Positions 42,647 to 51,284 are shown, counted from the first letter of the stretch. The stretch: DNA of 64,000 bases from Brevibacterium rongguiense (GCF_009857845.1 NZ_WWEQ01000011.1:1-64000), one strand, 5' to 3'. Notes: a model not told the origin generated them from the sequence alone. Translations and numbers: made by a program.

Positions 42647-43357
42647 CTACGCGACGCCCAGGTAGGCCTCCTTGATGGACGGATCGGCCAGCAGCTCGCG
42701 GCCGGTGCCCGTCTTCGTGATGCGGCCGGACTCGAGCACGAGCGCGTGGTTGGCGATGGCCAGCGCCTGGTTCGCGTTCTGCTCGACGAGCAGGACCGTC
42801 GTGCCCTGCGCGTTGATCTCCTTGATGATGCGGAAGATCTGTCGGATGAACTGCGGGGCGAGGCCCATCGAGGGCTCGTCGAGCAGGAGCATGTCCGGCC
42901 GGGCCATGAGGGCGCGGGCGATGGCGAGCATCTGCTGCTCGCCGCCGGACATCGTGCCGCCGGCCTGGGTGCGGCGCTCGGCCAGGCGCGGGAAGAGCTC
43001 GAACACGCGGTCGAGCTCCGAGTCGGCCTTCTTGCCGGAGCGCGAGTACGTGCCCATGTCGAGGTTCTCCATGACCGTCATGGAGCCGAAGATCCCGCGG
43101 CCCTCGGGCACCAGCGAGATGCCCAGCGGCACCCGCTTGTACGCCTTGAGCTTCGTGATGTCGCGGTCCTCGAACCGGATGGAGCCGCGGCTGGCGGCCA
43201 GCAGCCCCGCGATGGCGCGCATCGTCGTGGTCTTGCCGGCGCCGTTGGCGCCGATGAGCGTGACGATCTCGCCGCGCTCCACCGTGAGGTCGAGCTTCTC
43301 GATGGCGCGGATGCGGCCGTAGCGCACCTCTAAGTTGTTGACCTCAAGCATCGACAT
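42647..43357 (-). CDS. livF: Branched-chain amino acid ABC transporter ATPase LivF
   Basis: One of two ATPases of a LIV-type importer. The 236-residue protein has Walker A LIGANGAGKTTTMRAIAG (from about 35), signature MSGGEQQMLAIARAL and Walker B LLLDEPSMGLAP, all typical of LivF. GGAGG precedes the ATG at 43357; a second in-frame ATG two codons later is possible. It overlaps the end of livG by 14 bases and is the last gene of the livKHMGF cluster. Confidence 0.93.
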   Translation of the reverse strand: MSMLEVNNLEVRYGRIRAIEKLDLTVERGEIVTLIGANGAGKTTTMRAIAGLLAASRGSIRFEDRDITKLKAYKRVPLGISLVPEGRGIFGSMTVMENLDMGTYSRSGKKADSELDRVFELFPRLAERRTQAGGTMSGGEQQMLAIARALMARPDMLLLDEPSMGLAPQFIRQIFRIIKEINAQGTTVLLVEQNANQALAIANHALVLESGRITKTGTGRELLADPSIKEAYLGVA

Positions 43358-44210
43358 CGTCGGCCTCCTCTCCCAGGTATGCGGCGATGACCGCGGGGTC
43401 CTGCTGGATGGCCGACGGGACGTCGTCGGCGATCTTCTTGCCGAATTCGAGCACGACAATCCTGTCCGTCACGCCCATGACGAGCTTCATGTCGTGCTCG
43501 ATGAGCAGGACGGTGTAGCCCTCGTCGCGCACGGTGCGGATGAGCGCCATGAGCTCTTCCTTCTCCGCCGGGTTGAAGCCAGCCGCCGGCTCGTCGAGGC
43601 AGAGCAGCTTCGGATCCGTCGCGAGCGCGCGGGCGATCTCGAGGCGGCGCTGGTAGCCGTAGGGCAGGTCGCGCGCGGGGTGCAGCGCGCGGTCGGCGAT
43701 GCCGACGAAGTCGAGCAGCTCCATGCCGCGCTCGATGATCTGCTTCTCCTCCCGGTAGTGCCGGGGCAGGCGCAGCATCGCCCCGATCATCCCGGTCCGG
43801 TGGCGCGCATCGAGCCCCACCGCGACGTTCTCCAGCGCGCTCATCTCGCCGAACAGGCGGATGTTCTGGAACGTGCGCGCCAGGCCGGCCCGGGTGATCT
43901 GGTGCTTCTTCTTGCCCAGCAGCGTCTGGCCCTCGAGCCGGACGTCGCCGGACGATGCCCGGTAGACGCCCGTCATCGCGTTGAAGCACGTCGTCTTGCC
44001 GGCGCCGTTCGGCCCGATGAGGCCGAGGATCTCACCGCGGCGGATATCGAACGAGACGTGGTCGAGCGCGGTGAGCCCGCCGAACGTGACGGTGAGGTCG
44101 GTGACTTCGACGAGGGGCTCGCCCTCGCTCACCGCGATCTCGCGCTCGGGCGCGACCGCGGCCTCCTCGTTGATGGCGAACTCCTGCTCCGGTGCCTGTG
44201 CCTCCGGCAT
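43344..44210 (-). CDS. livG: Branched-chain amino acid ABC transporter ATPase LivG
   Basis: Second ATPase of the importer. The 288-residue protein has an N-terminal extension of ~30 acidic residues, Walker A LIGPNGAGKTTCFNAMTG, the LivG-type signature PYGYQRRLEIARAL (glycine-tyrosine in place of SGG) and Walker B LLCLDEPAAGFN. It starts 1 base after livM ends (spacing TC) and overlaps livF. Confidence 0.93.
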   Translation of the reverse strand: MPEAQAPEQEFAINEEAAVAPEREIAVSEGEPLVEVTDLTVTFGGLTALDHVSFDIRRGEILGLIGPNGAGKTTCFNAMTGVYRASSGDVRLEGQTLLGKKKHQITRAGLARTFQNIRLFGEMSALENVAVGLDARHRTGMIGAMLRLPRHYREEKQIIERGMELLDFVGIADRALHPARDLPYGYQRRLEIARALATDPKLLCLDEPAAGFNPAEKEELMALIRTVRDEGYTVLLIEHDMKLVMGVTDRIVVLEFGKKIADDVPSAIQQDPAVIAAYLGEEADDVDA

Positions 44211-44211
44211 G

Positions 44212-45447
44212 TCAGGTCTCCTTCCGCGCGCGGCGCGTGGACTGGGCGGTCGAGCCGCCGGGGGCGGGCGGGGCGGAGCCCGGGGGCGGTCCGCCCTCCG
44301 GCTGCGCGGGGGCCTGCTCCTTCTTCACCCAGCGGCGGATGCGCGAGCCGTAGGTCAGCAGGTGCGCCTTCGCCGGGAAGAGCCCCTGCGGGCGGAAGAT
44401 CATGAGGAGCACGAGCACGATGCCGAAGATGAGGTACTTGTAGGCGGCGAGCTCCGTGAAGCGCAGGGGGATGTAGGCCACGATGGCCCCGCCCAGGATG
44501 ACGCCGACCTTGTTGCCGCGCCCGCCGAGCACCACGGCGGCGAGGAACAGGATGGAGGTCGGGACGTCGAACTTCTGGTTGTTGACGAAGCCCACCTGGC
44601 CGCCCATGAGCGCGCCCGCGAGGCCGCCGATCGCGGCGCCCGTGCCAAAGGCGGCGAGCTTGAAGTTGAACGTCGGCACGCCCATGATCTCCGCCGCGTC
44701 CTCGTCCTCGCGGATGGCGATCCACGCACGGCCCACCCGGGAGCGCTCGAGGTTGCCGAGCAGGACCGCGACGATGATGATGATCGTCACGACGAGCCAG
44801 TACCAGGGCAGCCCGTTCGAGGCGGTGAACAGGGCCTCACCGTCGGCGTTGGTGCCCGGCGGCCGGCCGAGGTTCTGGAACCCGGTGTTGCCCTTGAGGC
44901 CCGGGATGATCGTGGCGAGCAGCCGGATGATCTCGCCGAAGCCCAGCGTGACGATCGCGAGGTAGTCCCCGCGCAGCCTCAGCGTCGGCAGGCCGAGCGC
45001 GATGCCGAATACGACGGTGACGATCATCGCGAGCGGCAGGGTGGCGAGGTACGGGATGTGCACGAACGTGCTGTCCGACGACGTCCACAGGGCGGCCACG
45101 TAGGCGCCCACCGCGAAGAAGCCGATGTAGCCGAGGTCGAGCAGGCCGGCCTGGCCGACCACGACGTTGAGGCCCAGCGCCACGAGCGCGTAGAGCGCCA
45201 TGTTGAAGCACGAGATCGCGAAGTCGTTCGCGGGCTCGGTCGTGATGAGGGGCGGGTTGATGACGGGCAGCAGATAGGCCAGCGCCACGACGACGAGCAG
45301 CATGAGCCACTGCTGGAGGCGGGAGCGGTCGTTCCACCACTGCCGCAGCGCCGCGGTGCGCTTGTGCTTCTTCGTGACGTCGGCGAGCTCCTCGCCGATC
45401 GCGGTCTGGGTGGCTCCGACGGAGCCCAGGGGCGAGTGGTTGGACAT
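44212..45447 (-). CDS. livM: Branched-chain amino acid ABC transporter permease LivM
   Basis: Membrane subunit of the LIV importer, 411 residues with about nine to ten transmembrane helices between residues 48 and 365. Family motifs are FAISCFNMALYALVALGLNVVVGQAGLLDLGYIGFFAVGAY and RGDYLAIVTLGFGEIIRLL, and the cytoplasmic coupling region GRAWIAIREDEDAAEIMGV. The C-terminus is Pro/Gly-rich. It lies between livH (1-base gap) and livG (1-base gap), so the permeases and ATPases are tightly coupled. Confidence 0.93.
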   Translation of the reverse strand: MSNHSPLGSVGATQTAIGEELADVTKKHKRTAALRQWWNDRSRLQQWLMLLVVVALAYLLPVINPPLITTEPANDFAISCFNMALYALVALGLNVVVGQAGLLDLGYIGFFAVGAYVAALWTSSDSTFVHIPYLATLPLAMIVTVVFGIALGLPTLRLRGDYLAIVTLGFGEIIRLLATIIPGLKGNTGFQNLGRPPGTNADGEALFTASNGLPWYWLVVTIIIIVAVLLGNLERSRVGRAWIAIREDEDAAEIMGVPTFNFKLAAFGTGAAIGGLAGALMGGQVGFVNNQKFDVPTSILFLAAVVLGGRGNKVGVILGGAIVAYIPLRFTELAAYKYLIFGIVLVLLMIFRPQGLFPAKAHLLTYGSRIRRWVKKEQAPAQPEGGPPPGSAPPAPGGSTAQSTRRARKET

Positions 45448-45448
45448 C

Positions 45449-46426
45449 TCAGGCCCTCACTTTTCCGAGGTTGGAGCCCAGGATGCCGTTGGGGCGCACC
45501 ATGAGGACGACGACGAGGACGACGAAGATGACGACGTCCGTCCACTGGGAGTCACCCAGCACGGTTGCGCCGTAGTTGCCGATGAGGCCGATGAGCAGGC
45601 CGCCGAGGAGGGCCCCGCGGATGTTGCCGATGCCGCCGAGCACGGCGGCGGCGAACGCCTTGATGCCGAGGATGAAGCCTCCCATGTAGAACACGCCGGC
45701 GGGCACGCGCATGACGTAGAAGACCGCCGCCGCGCCGGCCAGCGCGCCGCCGATCATGAACGTCGCCATGATGATGCGCTCCTTGTTCACGCCCATGAGC
45801 GTGGCGGTGTCCGGGTCCTGGGCGACGGCGCGGATGCCGCGGCCCAGCTTGGTGCGGCGCACGAGCTGGTCGACGCAGACCATCATGACCACCGCGGCGA
45901 TGATGATCGTCAGCTGCTGGGAGTTGATGATGACCCCGAAGACGTCGAAGATCGGCTTGGGCCGGTACATCGTGCGGTTGGGCTCCGCAGAGGGGCCGCG
46001 CCACACGAAGAAGAGGTACTGGATCACGAACGACATGCCGATCGCGGAGATGAGGAAGGCGAGGCGCGGGGCGCCCTTGTCGCGCAGCGGCTTGTACGCC
46101 ACCCGTTCGACGACGAGCGCGGTGCCCGCGGAGACGAGCATGGCCGCGATCATCGCCAGGGCGATGTCGAGAATGAGCAGCCCGAGCGACATGTGCGGGG
46201 CCGAGGGCCCGAAGCCCAGCCCGGAGAGGACGAAGACGACGGCGAAGGCGCCGGCGATGAAGACCTCGGAGTGGGCGAAGTTGATGAGGTTGAGCACACC
46301 GTAGACGAGGGTGTAGCCCAGCGCCACGAGCGCGTAGATGGCGCCGAGCGTGAGACCGTCGAGGGTCGTCGACCAGAAGCTGTCGACGAGCCTGCCGAGG
46401 TCGAACGTGATCCAGTCACCTGACAT
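45449..46426 (-). CDS. livH: Branched-chain amino acid ABC transporter permease LivH
   Basis: Second membrane subunit, 325 residues with about eight transmembrane helices. Typical LivH sequence is LDGLTLGAIYALVALGYTLVYGVLNLINFAHSEVF near the N-terminus, and GRGIRAVAQDPDTATLMGVN as the coupling helix. I start it at the ATG at 46426 because the frame's earlier ATG (46474) would add a non-homologous stretch lying in the hairpin after livK. The upstream GAAAGCG is a weak ribosome binding site, the same as before livK. Confidence 0.93.
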   Translation of the reverse strand: MSGDWITFDLGRLVDSFWSTTLDGLTLGAIYALVALGYTLVYGVLNLINFAHSEVFIAGAFAVVFVLSGLGFGPSAPHMSLGLLILDIALAMIAAMLVSAGTALVVERVAYKPLRDKGAPRLAFLISAIGMSFVIQYLFFVWRGPSAEPNRTMYRPKPIFDVFGVIINSQQLTIIIAAVVMMVCVDQLVRRTKLGRGIRAVAQDPDTATLMGVNKERIIMATFMIGGALAGAAAVFYVMRVPAGVFYMGGFILGIKAFAAAVLGGIGNIRGALLGGLLIGLIGNYGATVLGDSQWTDVVIFVVLVVVLMVRPNGILGSNLGKVRA

Positions 46427-46457
46427 GGGGGTTCGCTTTCTGGAGGGTGTCCGGGCG

Positions 46458-46490
46458 ACGGGGCCCGCCGGCACTGCCGGCAGGCCCCGT
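46458..46490 (-). terminator. Hairpin between livK and livH
   Basis: A 15-bp stem with one mismatch and a 3-base loop lies in the 84-base gap between the livK stop and the livH start. No T run follows. It is well placed to stabilise livK mRNA or to attenuate transcription so that the binding protein is made in excess over the membrane subunits. Confidence 0.65.
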
Positions 46491-46510
46491 CATCGGTGGT
46501 GGGAGGTGGG

Positions 46511-47740
46511 TCAGTCGATCTTGCCGACGGAGACGATCTTGTCGCCGTCGGTCTTGTAGCCGTAGACGGTCTTGTCCGTCAGCTCGCCCTTGTCGTCCCA
46601 CTTGTAGGTCTTGCCGTAGCCCGGTTTGTCGTAGTCCTTCACCCACTCCTCGAGCTTCTTGCGGTCCTTGATGCCCGAGTCGATGCCGGCCATGAGGACG
46701 GTGGCCGTGTCATAGCCCTCGACCGAGTAGGTGCCGGGGGCGGTGCCGTTCGAGACCTTCTCGTAGGCGTCGGAGAAGTCCTTGATGAGGTCGCCGGGCA
46801 CGCACGCGCAGGTGTAGTACGCGTTCGAGGCGGCGGAGCCGGCCTGCTTGACGAACTCGGTGTCCTTCACGCCGTCGGGACCGATGAAGACGCCCTCGAA
46901 GCCCTGGTTGGACAGCTGGTTGTCGAACGGCGCGCCCTCCGCGTAGTAGCCGGAGTAGATGACCGCATCGGCCTTGGCGTCGGTGACCTTCTGCGCCGTG
47001 GGGCCGAAGTCCTTCTGGCCGGTGGTGACCTTGTCCTCGCAGGCGAGCTTGTCGCCGAGCGCCGACTTGACCTGCTTGGCCAGGCCCATGCCGTAGTCCG
47101 AGTCGTCCTGGACGAGGCAGACCTTGGAGGAGCCCACCTTCTCCGTGAGCTTGGCGAGCGCCGGGCCCTGCACGGTGTCGTTGCCCAGGCCGCGGAAGAA
47201 CGTCTTCCAGCCGTTCTGGGTCAGCTCCGGGTTGGTCGCGGCCGGGGTGATGTGCACGAGGCCCGCGTCCTCGAAGATCTTGCCGGTGGCCTTCGACTCG
47301 CCGGAGAACGGCAGGCCGACGACGCCGATGATCTTGTCCTCCTTGACCGCCTGCGCCGACGGGCCGGTGGCCTTGGCCGGGTCGCCCTCGGTGTCGAACT
47401 TCTTCAGCTCGATCTTGCAGTCCGGGTTCGCATCGTTGTGCTCGTTGAGCGCGGTCTGCACGCCGTTGACGATGTTGATGCCGAGCTGGGCGTTCGGGCC
47501 GGTAAGAGCGCCCACGTAGGCGATCGAGGTGCCGGATTCGCACTTGCCCTTGCCGTCGCCGGCGGCCTTCGCCGCGTCCTGGGGGACCTCGATGGAGTCC
47601 TGGGCCGGCAGCTGGTTCTTCGCGCCGCCGCTCTCCTCGCCGCCGCCGGAGCTGCCGCCGGAATTGGCACAGCCGGAGAGCATGAGGGCAGCGACGCCAG
47701 CCGCGGCCGCCAAGGAAACGAGACGAGATTTCCTCTGCAT
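46511..47740 (-). CDS. livK: Branched-chain amino acid ABC transporter substrate-binding lipoprotein LivK
   Basis: Periplasmic-binding-protein-like lipoprotein that delivers the substrate to LivHM. The 409-residue precursor has a type II signal peptide with lipobox LSGC (C24), a Gly/Ser linker, then the Leu/Ile/Val-binding fold: IAYVGALTGPNAQLGINIVNGVQTALNEHN, GVVGLPFSGESKATGKIFEDAGLVHITPAATNPELT, and VCLVQDDSDYGMGLAKQVK. It is the first gene of livKHMGF. Actual specificity (branched-chain amino acids, other amino acids or amides) cannot be fixed from sequence. Confidence 0.9.
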   Translation of the reverse strand: MQRKSRLVSLAAAAGVAALMLSGCANSGGSSGGGEESGGAKNQLPAQDSIEVPQDAAKAAGDGKGKCESGTSIAYVGALTGPNAQLGINIVNGVQTALNEHNDANPDCKIELKKFDTEGDPAKATGPSAQAVKEDKIIGVVGLPFSGESKATGKIFEDAGLVHITPAATNPELTQNGWKTFFRGLGNDTVQGPALAKLTEKVGSSKVCLVQDDSDYGMGLAKQVKSALGDKLACEDKVTTGQKDFGPTAQKVTDAKADAVIYSGYYAEGAPFDNQLSNQGFEGVFIGPDGVKDTEFVKQAGSAASNAYYTCACVPGDLIKDFSDAYEKVSNGTAPGTYSVEGYDTATVLMAGIDSGIKDRKKLEEWVKDYDKPGYGKTYKWDDKGELTDKTVYGYKTDGDKIVSVGKID

Positions 47741-47762
47741 AGTGTGATCGCTTTCGTCGGTG

Positions 47763-47831
47763 TGATGATCATCACGTGATACCTGCGCCTGAGGTATCAG
47801 GCATGGATCGAAGATACAGCAATCACGTGAT
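47763..47831. promoter_or_regulatory. Palindrome cluster in the livK/osmC spacer
   Basis: The 211-base divergent spacer 47741-47951 holds two exact copies of the 10-bp palindrome ATCACGTGAT (47771-47780 and 47822-47831, 51 bases apart), the 12-bp palindrome TGATGATCATCA (47763-47774), and an inverted repeat TGATACCT-N7-AGGTATCA (47778-47800). It is also less GC-rich than its surroundings. Together they look like operator sites for a dimeric regulator of liv, osmC or both. Confidence 0.55.
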
Positions 47832-47951
47832 GCACCTCACCATTGCAGGACACGAAACGGTAACGGTTTGCCCAGCCGATTCGCAGGCGCGCCACCCGTC
47901 CTGGAATCATCCGGATAGCAAGCCGATTTGTCTGCCGCAGAAGGAGCCGCC

Positions 47952-48386
47952 ATGCCCACTCCCCTCGTCTCGAAGGCCAGCGCCGTCTGGCGCGGTTCGC
48001 TGCTCGACGGTTCCGGCACCGTTGCGCTCGACACCTCGGGTGCCGCGAATCTGCAGGTCAACTGGAAGGCCCGCGCCGAGGAGCACCAGTCCGGCGTCAC
48101 CAGCCCCGAGGAGCTGCTCGGCGCCGCCCACGCCGCCTGCTACTCGATGGCGCTGTCGAACGTGCTCGCGGAGAACGGGACGCCGGCCAGCGACATCTCC
48201 ACCGGGGCCGATGTCACGTTCGACGTCGACAAGGGCATCACCGAGGTCCACCTCGTCACCGTGGCCCGCGTGGAGGGCCTCACCGCGGCCGATTTCGTCG
48301 CCGCCGCCGAGCGCGCGAAGCGCGAGTGCCCGGTCTCCCGTGCCCTTAAGGGCACGAACATCACGCTGAGCGCGGATCTGGGCTGA
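47952..48386 (+). CDS. OsmC-family peroxiredoxin-like protein
   Basis: Thiol-dependent peroxidase of the OsmC/Ohr superfamily; the sequence is closer to OsmC. The 144-residue protein has the two redox cysteines C63 (LGAAHAACYSMAL) and C126 (AKRECPVSRAL), the usual Cys pair, with the family start VSKASAVWRGSLLDGSGTV. AAGGAG at 47941-47946 fixes the ATG at 47952 rather than the in-frame ATG at 47928. It is convergent with coaE, and the two coding regions overlap by 26 bases. Confidence 0.88.
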   Translation: MPTPLVSKASAVWRGSLLDGSGTVALDTSGAANLQVNWKARAEEHQSGVTSPEELLGAAHAACYSMALSNVLAENGTPASDISTGADVTFDVDKGITEVHLVTVARVEGLTAADFVAAAERAKRECPVSRALKGTNITLSADLG

Positions 48387-49443
48387 GCTTCAGCTCGACC
48401 GCAGCGCACAGGCCGGGGTCGGCGGGGGCGAAGGCCTCCGCCGGCCCCGGTCGCTGTGCGGCAGGGAAGAGCCCGGCGGCGCGCAGGCCGGCCCGCACCG
48501 CAGCGGCCTGTTCGGGCCGGGCGCGCACGCGCAGGCGCACCGTCGCATCGGGGGCATCGGGCGCAGGCGCCGCAGTGGCATCACCAGGGGTCCCGCCGCC
48601 GGGAGCGCTGCCGCTGGGAGCAGCCTCGCCGGGTGTCATACCGCCGGGAGCGCTGGCGCTGGTGAGCTCCGCGCTCGCCCCGTCTGCCGCCCATGCCCGC
48701 TCCAGCCGAGCGGCGAGGCGCTGCGCCGTGTGCGCGCGCATGGCCGCGGGCGCGGATTCGGCCGGGGCGCCCGTGGGCCCACCGTAGTCTGACGGTGCGG
48801 AGTGGTTCGCAGCGGCGCTCGAGGCGGGCCGCTGGGCGGCCAGCGCCGCGGCGAACGGTGCGAGCCGCCGGTCCCAGAGAGCGCCGAAGGCCGCCGTCAG
48901 CTCCGCCGGTGTGCCCGTGTTGCTCAGGAGGGCATCGCAGGCCGCGTAGCGCTCCTCGTCCGCGGCCTGGCGCTCGATACGCGCGCGGGCATCGGCCGAG
49001 TCCATTCCCCGCTGCGCCGTCAGCCTCTCCAGCCTCATGGGGGCGGGCACGTCGACGAGCAGGCACAGGTGGTAGTCGGCGCTCAGCCCGTTCTCGACGA
49101 GGAGGGGCACGTCGTGCACGAGCATCGGGGCGTCGGCGTGGCGGGCCATGAGCTCGCGGGTGCGCGCCCCGATCGCGGGGTGCATGATGGCGCCGAGGTC
49201 GCGCGTGCCCGTGTCGTCGGCGAAGGCCAGGCGCGCCAGCGCGGCCCGGTCGAGGGCGCCGTCGGCGGTGAGGACCTCGGGACCGAACCGCTGTGCGAGC
49301 CGCGCCAGGGTGGGCCGGCCCGGCTCGACGACCTCGCGTGCCACGGCGTCCGCGTCGATGACGGGCACGCCGCGGTCGGCGAATTCGCGGGCGACGGTGG
49401 ACTTGCCGGCGCCGATCCCCCCGGTCAGGCCGATGCGCAGCAT
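48361..49443 (-). CDS. coaE: Dephospho-CoA kinase with C-terminal extension
   Basis: Last step of coenzyme A synthesis. The P-loop is at 8-16 (GGIGAGKST); FADRGVPVIDADAVAREVV and RRRHDVP-like lid regions follow, and the kinase domain ends by about residue 200. Total length is 360 residues, so about 160 extra residues follow: an Ala/Gly/Pro linker, then a short folded-looking segment ATVRLRVRARPEQAAAVRAGLRAAG. Mycobacterial CoaE also has an extra domain, but of different, recognisable (GrpB-like) type. The ATG at 49443 behind AAAGGGGAG decides the start. Confidence 0.9.
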   Translation of the reverse strand: MLRIGLTGGIGAGKSTVAREFADRGVPVIDADAVAREVVEPGRPTLARLAQRFGPEVLTADGALDRAALARLAFADDTGTRDLGAIMHPAIGARTRELMARHADAPMLVHDVPLLVENGLSADYHLCLLVDVPAPMRLERLTAQRGMDSADARARIERQAADEERYAACDALLSNTGTPAELTAAFGALWDRRLAPFAAALAAQRPASSAAANHSAPSDYGGPTGAPAESAPAAMRAHTAQRLAARLERAWAADGASAELTSASAPGGMTPGEAAPSGSAPGGGTPGDATAAPAPDAPDATVRLRVRARPEQAAAVRAGLRAAGLFPAAQRPGPAEAFAPADPGLCAAVELKLSPDPRSA

Positions 49444-49471
49444 GCTCTCCCCTTTCCGGCGGCGGCGCCGC

Positions 49472-51238
49472 TCAGCTCGATGCGCGCAGGTCGATGAGGT
49501 AGACCCCGCCCGTCTCACGGTACGCGGTGCCCGCGGCGGCGGCGACGAGGTCGGCGGCCGCCTGCGGCTCGGCCGGCGGGTACGCGGCGTCGCGGGCGAT
49601 GACGACGAAGTCGGTGCCCCCGCGCCGCACCTCCTCGATCGCCGCGCGCGCCTCAGCGCTGTCCCCGGCCGGCAGCTGGCCGCCCCTGTGCGCCTCGAAC
49701 AGATCGTCGAGCGCGTCCGGCGGGCTCTCGTAGGTCACCGGGCGCTCGGCGGTCGAGCCGACGAAGTAGCCGCCGCGCTCGCGGTAGCGCATGCCCGCCA
49801 CGGCCTGCCACAGCATCGGCTCCGCGGCCCGGGGCACCGCCATCGCCATCGGGTGCGGGAGCGTCTTGACCTGAGCGCCCAGCGGAATTTCGGCGGCACC
49901 GTCACGGTAGAACTCCGGGATGACGAGGTCGCGCGGGTGCACGGTTGCCGGTGCCACCGCCACGAGGGCCACGGCGGCGGCAGCGGCGACGAGCGCCCTG
50001 CGGCGCCGGGAGCGCGCCCGCAGGCCCAATTGCAGGCCGATGGCCAGGAGGAATGCCAGCGCGAGCGTGACGTGGACGGCCAGGCGCATCGGGAGGATGT
50101 TGCCGAGCACGGGCAGGAGTTCGATAAGCCGGAACGGGCCGGTCCTCAGGACGGGCTCGCCGTCGAGCAGCCACGGGGAGCCCAGCGACATCAACCAGAC
50201 GAGCACCCCCGCCAGCGCGGCGACGCGGGTCGGCCCAGCCCACCGGGTGCGCTGGGCGGCGATGAGCGCGACAGCCGCGAACACGAGCCAGGCAAGGCCC
50301 ACGTAGCCGCCGATCTCCGAGGGGTCGATCCCGGTGACGCGGCCGACGTCGACGGTGCCGCCGCCGAAGAGCGTGAAGCGGTCCGGCGCGATCATGTCGA
50401 GCAGGTCCTGGTTCCAGATGCCGTGGGGCCGGATGACGCCGCGCGGAGCCCCCGGCCCGTGCGTCATCTCGAGGACGAGCGGCAGCCCGCCGAGGGCCGC
50501 GATGCCCACGGCGACGAGGCAGCCCGCCGTGAGGCTGCGCAGGCCGCGCACGAGGGAGTGCGGGGCGCAGACCAGCCAGGCGAGGGCCAGGGCACACGCC
50601 GCGATGAACGAGCCTGCGAGCAGCTCGGTGGAGACGTAGAACTGCCAGCCCACGAGCGCGCCCAGCGCCGCCCCGATCGCAAGCGGGCGGCGCGCGCCGC
50701 GGCTGCGGGAGAGCTCGACGAGGGCGAGGGCGACGAGCGGGGGGAACGGTGCGAATGCGAGGTTGAGGTGCCCGGCGCTCTGCGCGATGACGTAGGTGGA
50801 GAAGCCGTAGGCGAGACCGCCGACGAACGCCGGCAGCCGCAGCGTGAAGCGCGAGAGCAGCCAGGCGGCGGCCAGTGCGGAGACCACCGGCGCGGCGATG
50901 AGGCAGACGTTGTAGGCCACGATGGGCCCGAACGCCAGGGTGAGCGGAACGGCCGGGAGGGCGAGGCCCAGCACGGAGGTGTTCCACGCCCCGTTGGCGC
51001 CCGTGGGGGCGTTCATCGCCGTGGCGTAGAGCAGGCCGTGCTGGCCGGAGCCGGCGCCGAACCAGCCGGCGGCCACATCGGCCGCGTGCGCGAACCACCA
51101 GACGAAGAGCGAGGAATCGTCGTTCTCCGCGAAGACGCGCGAGCCGGGCGCGGAGACGAGCTCGCCGTTGATGAGCAGCGTGAGCGCTAAGAGGGCCGCG
51201 GCGTAGCCCAGCCATGCCCGCAGCGGGCCGCGGGGCAC
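49472..51238 (-). CDS. Polytopic membrane protein, possible GT-C-type glycosyltransferase
   Basis: About 588 residues with eleven or more hydrophobic segments in the first ~430 residues and a soluble C-terminal part of ~150 residues. An acidic loop after the first helix (FAENDDSSLFVWW), and AGHLNLAFAPFPPLVALALVELSR in the middle, are compatible with the GT-C lipid-linked glycosyltransferase fold, but no family was recognised with confidence. The reading frame reaches a TTG at 51289, yet that part lies within the rpsA terminator hairpin; the GTG at 51238 (or 51268) is a better start, though without a clear ribosome binding site. It sits between rpsA and coaE, where relatives usually have nothing like it. 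Confidence 0.6.
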   Translation of the reverse strand: MPRGPLRAWLGYAAALLALTLLINGELVSAPGSRVFAENDDSSLFVWWFAHAADVAAGWFGAGSGQHGLLYATAMNAPTGANGAWNTSVLGLALPAVPLTLAFGPIVAYNVCLIAAPVVSALAAAWLLSRFTLRLPAFVGGLAYGFSTYVIAQSAGHLNLAFAPFPPLVALALVELSRSRGARRPLAIGAALGALVGWQFYVSTELLAGSFIAACALALAWLVCAPHSLVRGLRSLTAGCLVAVGIAALGGLPLVLEMTHGPGAPRGVIRPHGIWNQDLLDMIAPDRFTLFGGGTVDVGRVTGIDPSEIGGYVGLAWLVFAAVALIAAQRTRWAGPTRVAALAGVLVWLMSLGSPWLLDGEPVLRTGPFRLIELLPVLGNILPMRLAVHVTLALAFLLAIGLQLGLRARSRRRRALVAAAAAVALVAVAPATVHPRDLVIPEFYRDGAAEIPLGAQVKTLPHPMAMAVPRAAEPMLWQAVAGMRYRERGGYFVGSTAERPVTYESPPDALDDLFEAHRGGQLPAGDSAEARAAIEEVRRGGTDFVVIARDAAYPPAEPQAAADLVAAAAGTAYRETGGVYLIDLRASS

Positions 51239-51284
51239 GCGGCCGGGGCGCAGGCGGCGCGGGAGCACCGGAGCACGCAGACGC

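Noticed and set aside
38945-43333. 1462-codon plus-strand frame antisense to terC, uvrB and livF
   Set aside because: Same antisense composition effect; it crosses the riboswitch and three real genes.
42647-47740. liv cluster considered as a recently acquired island
   Set aside because: No tRNA, integrase, direct-repeat boundary or composition change was seen at its edges.
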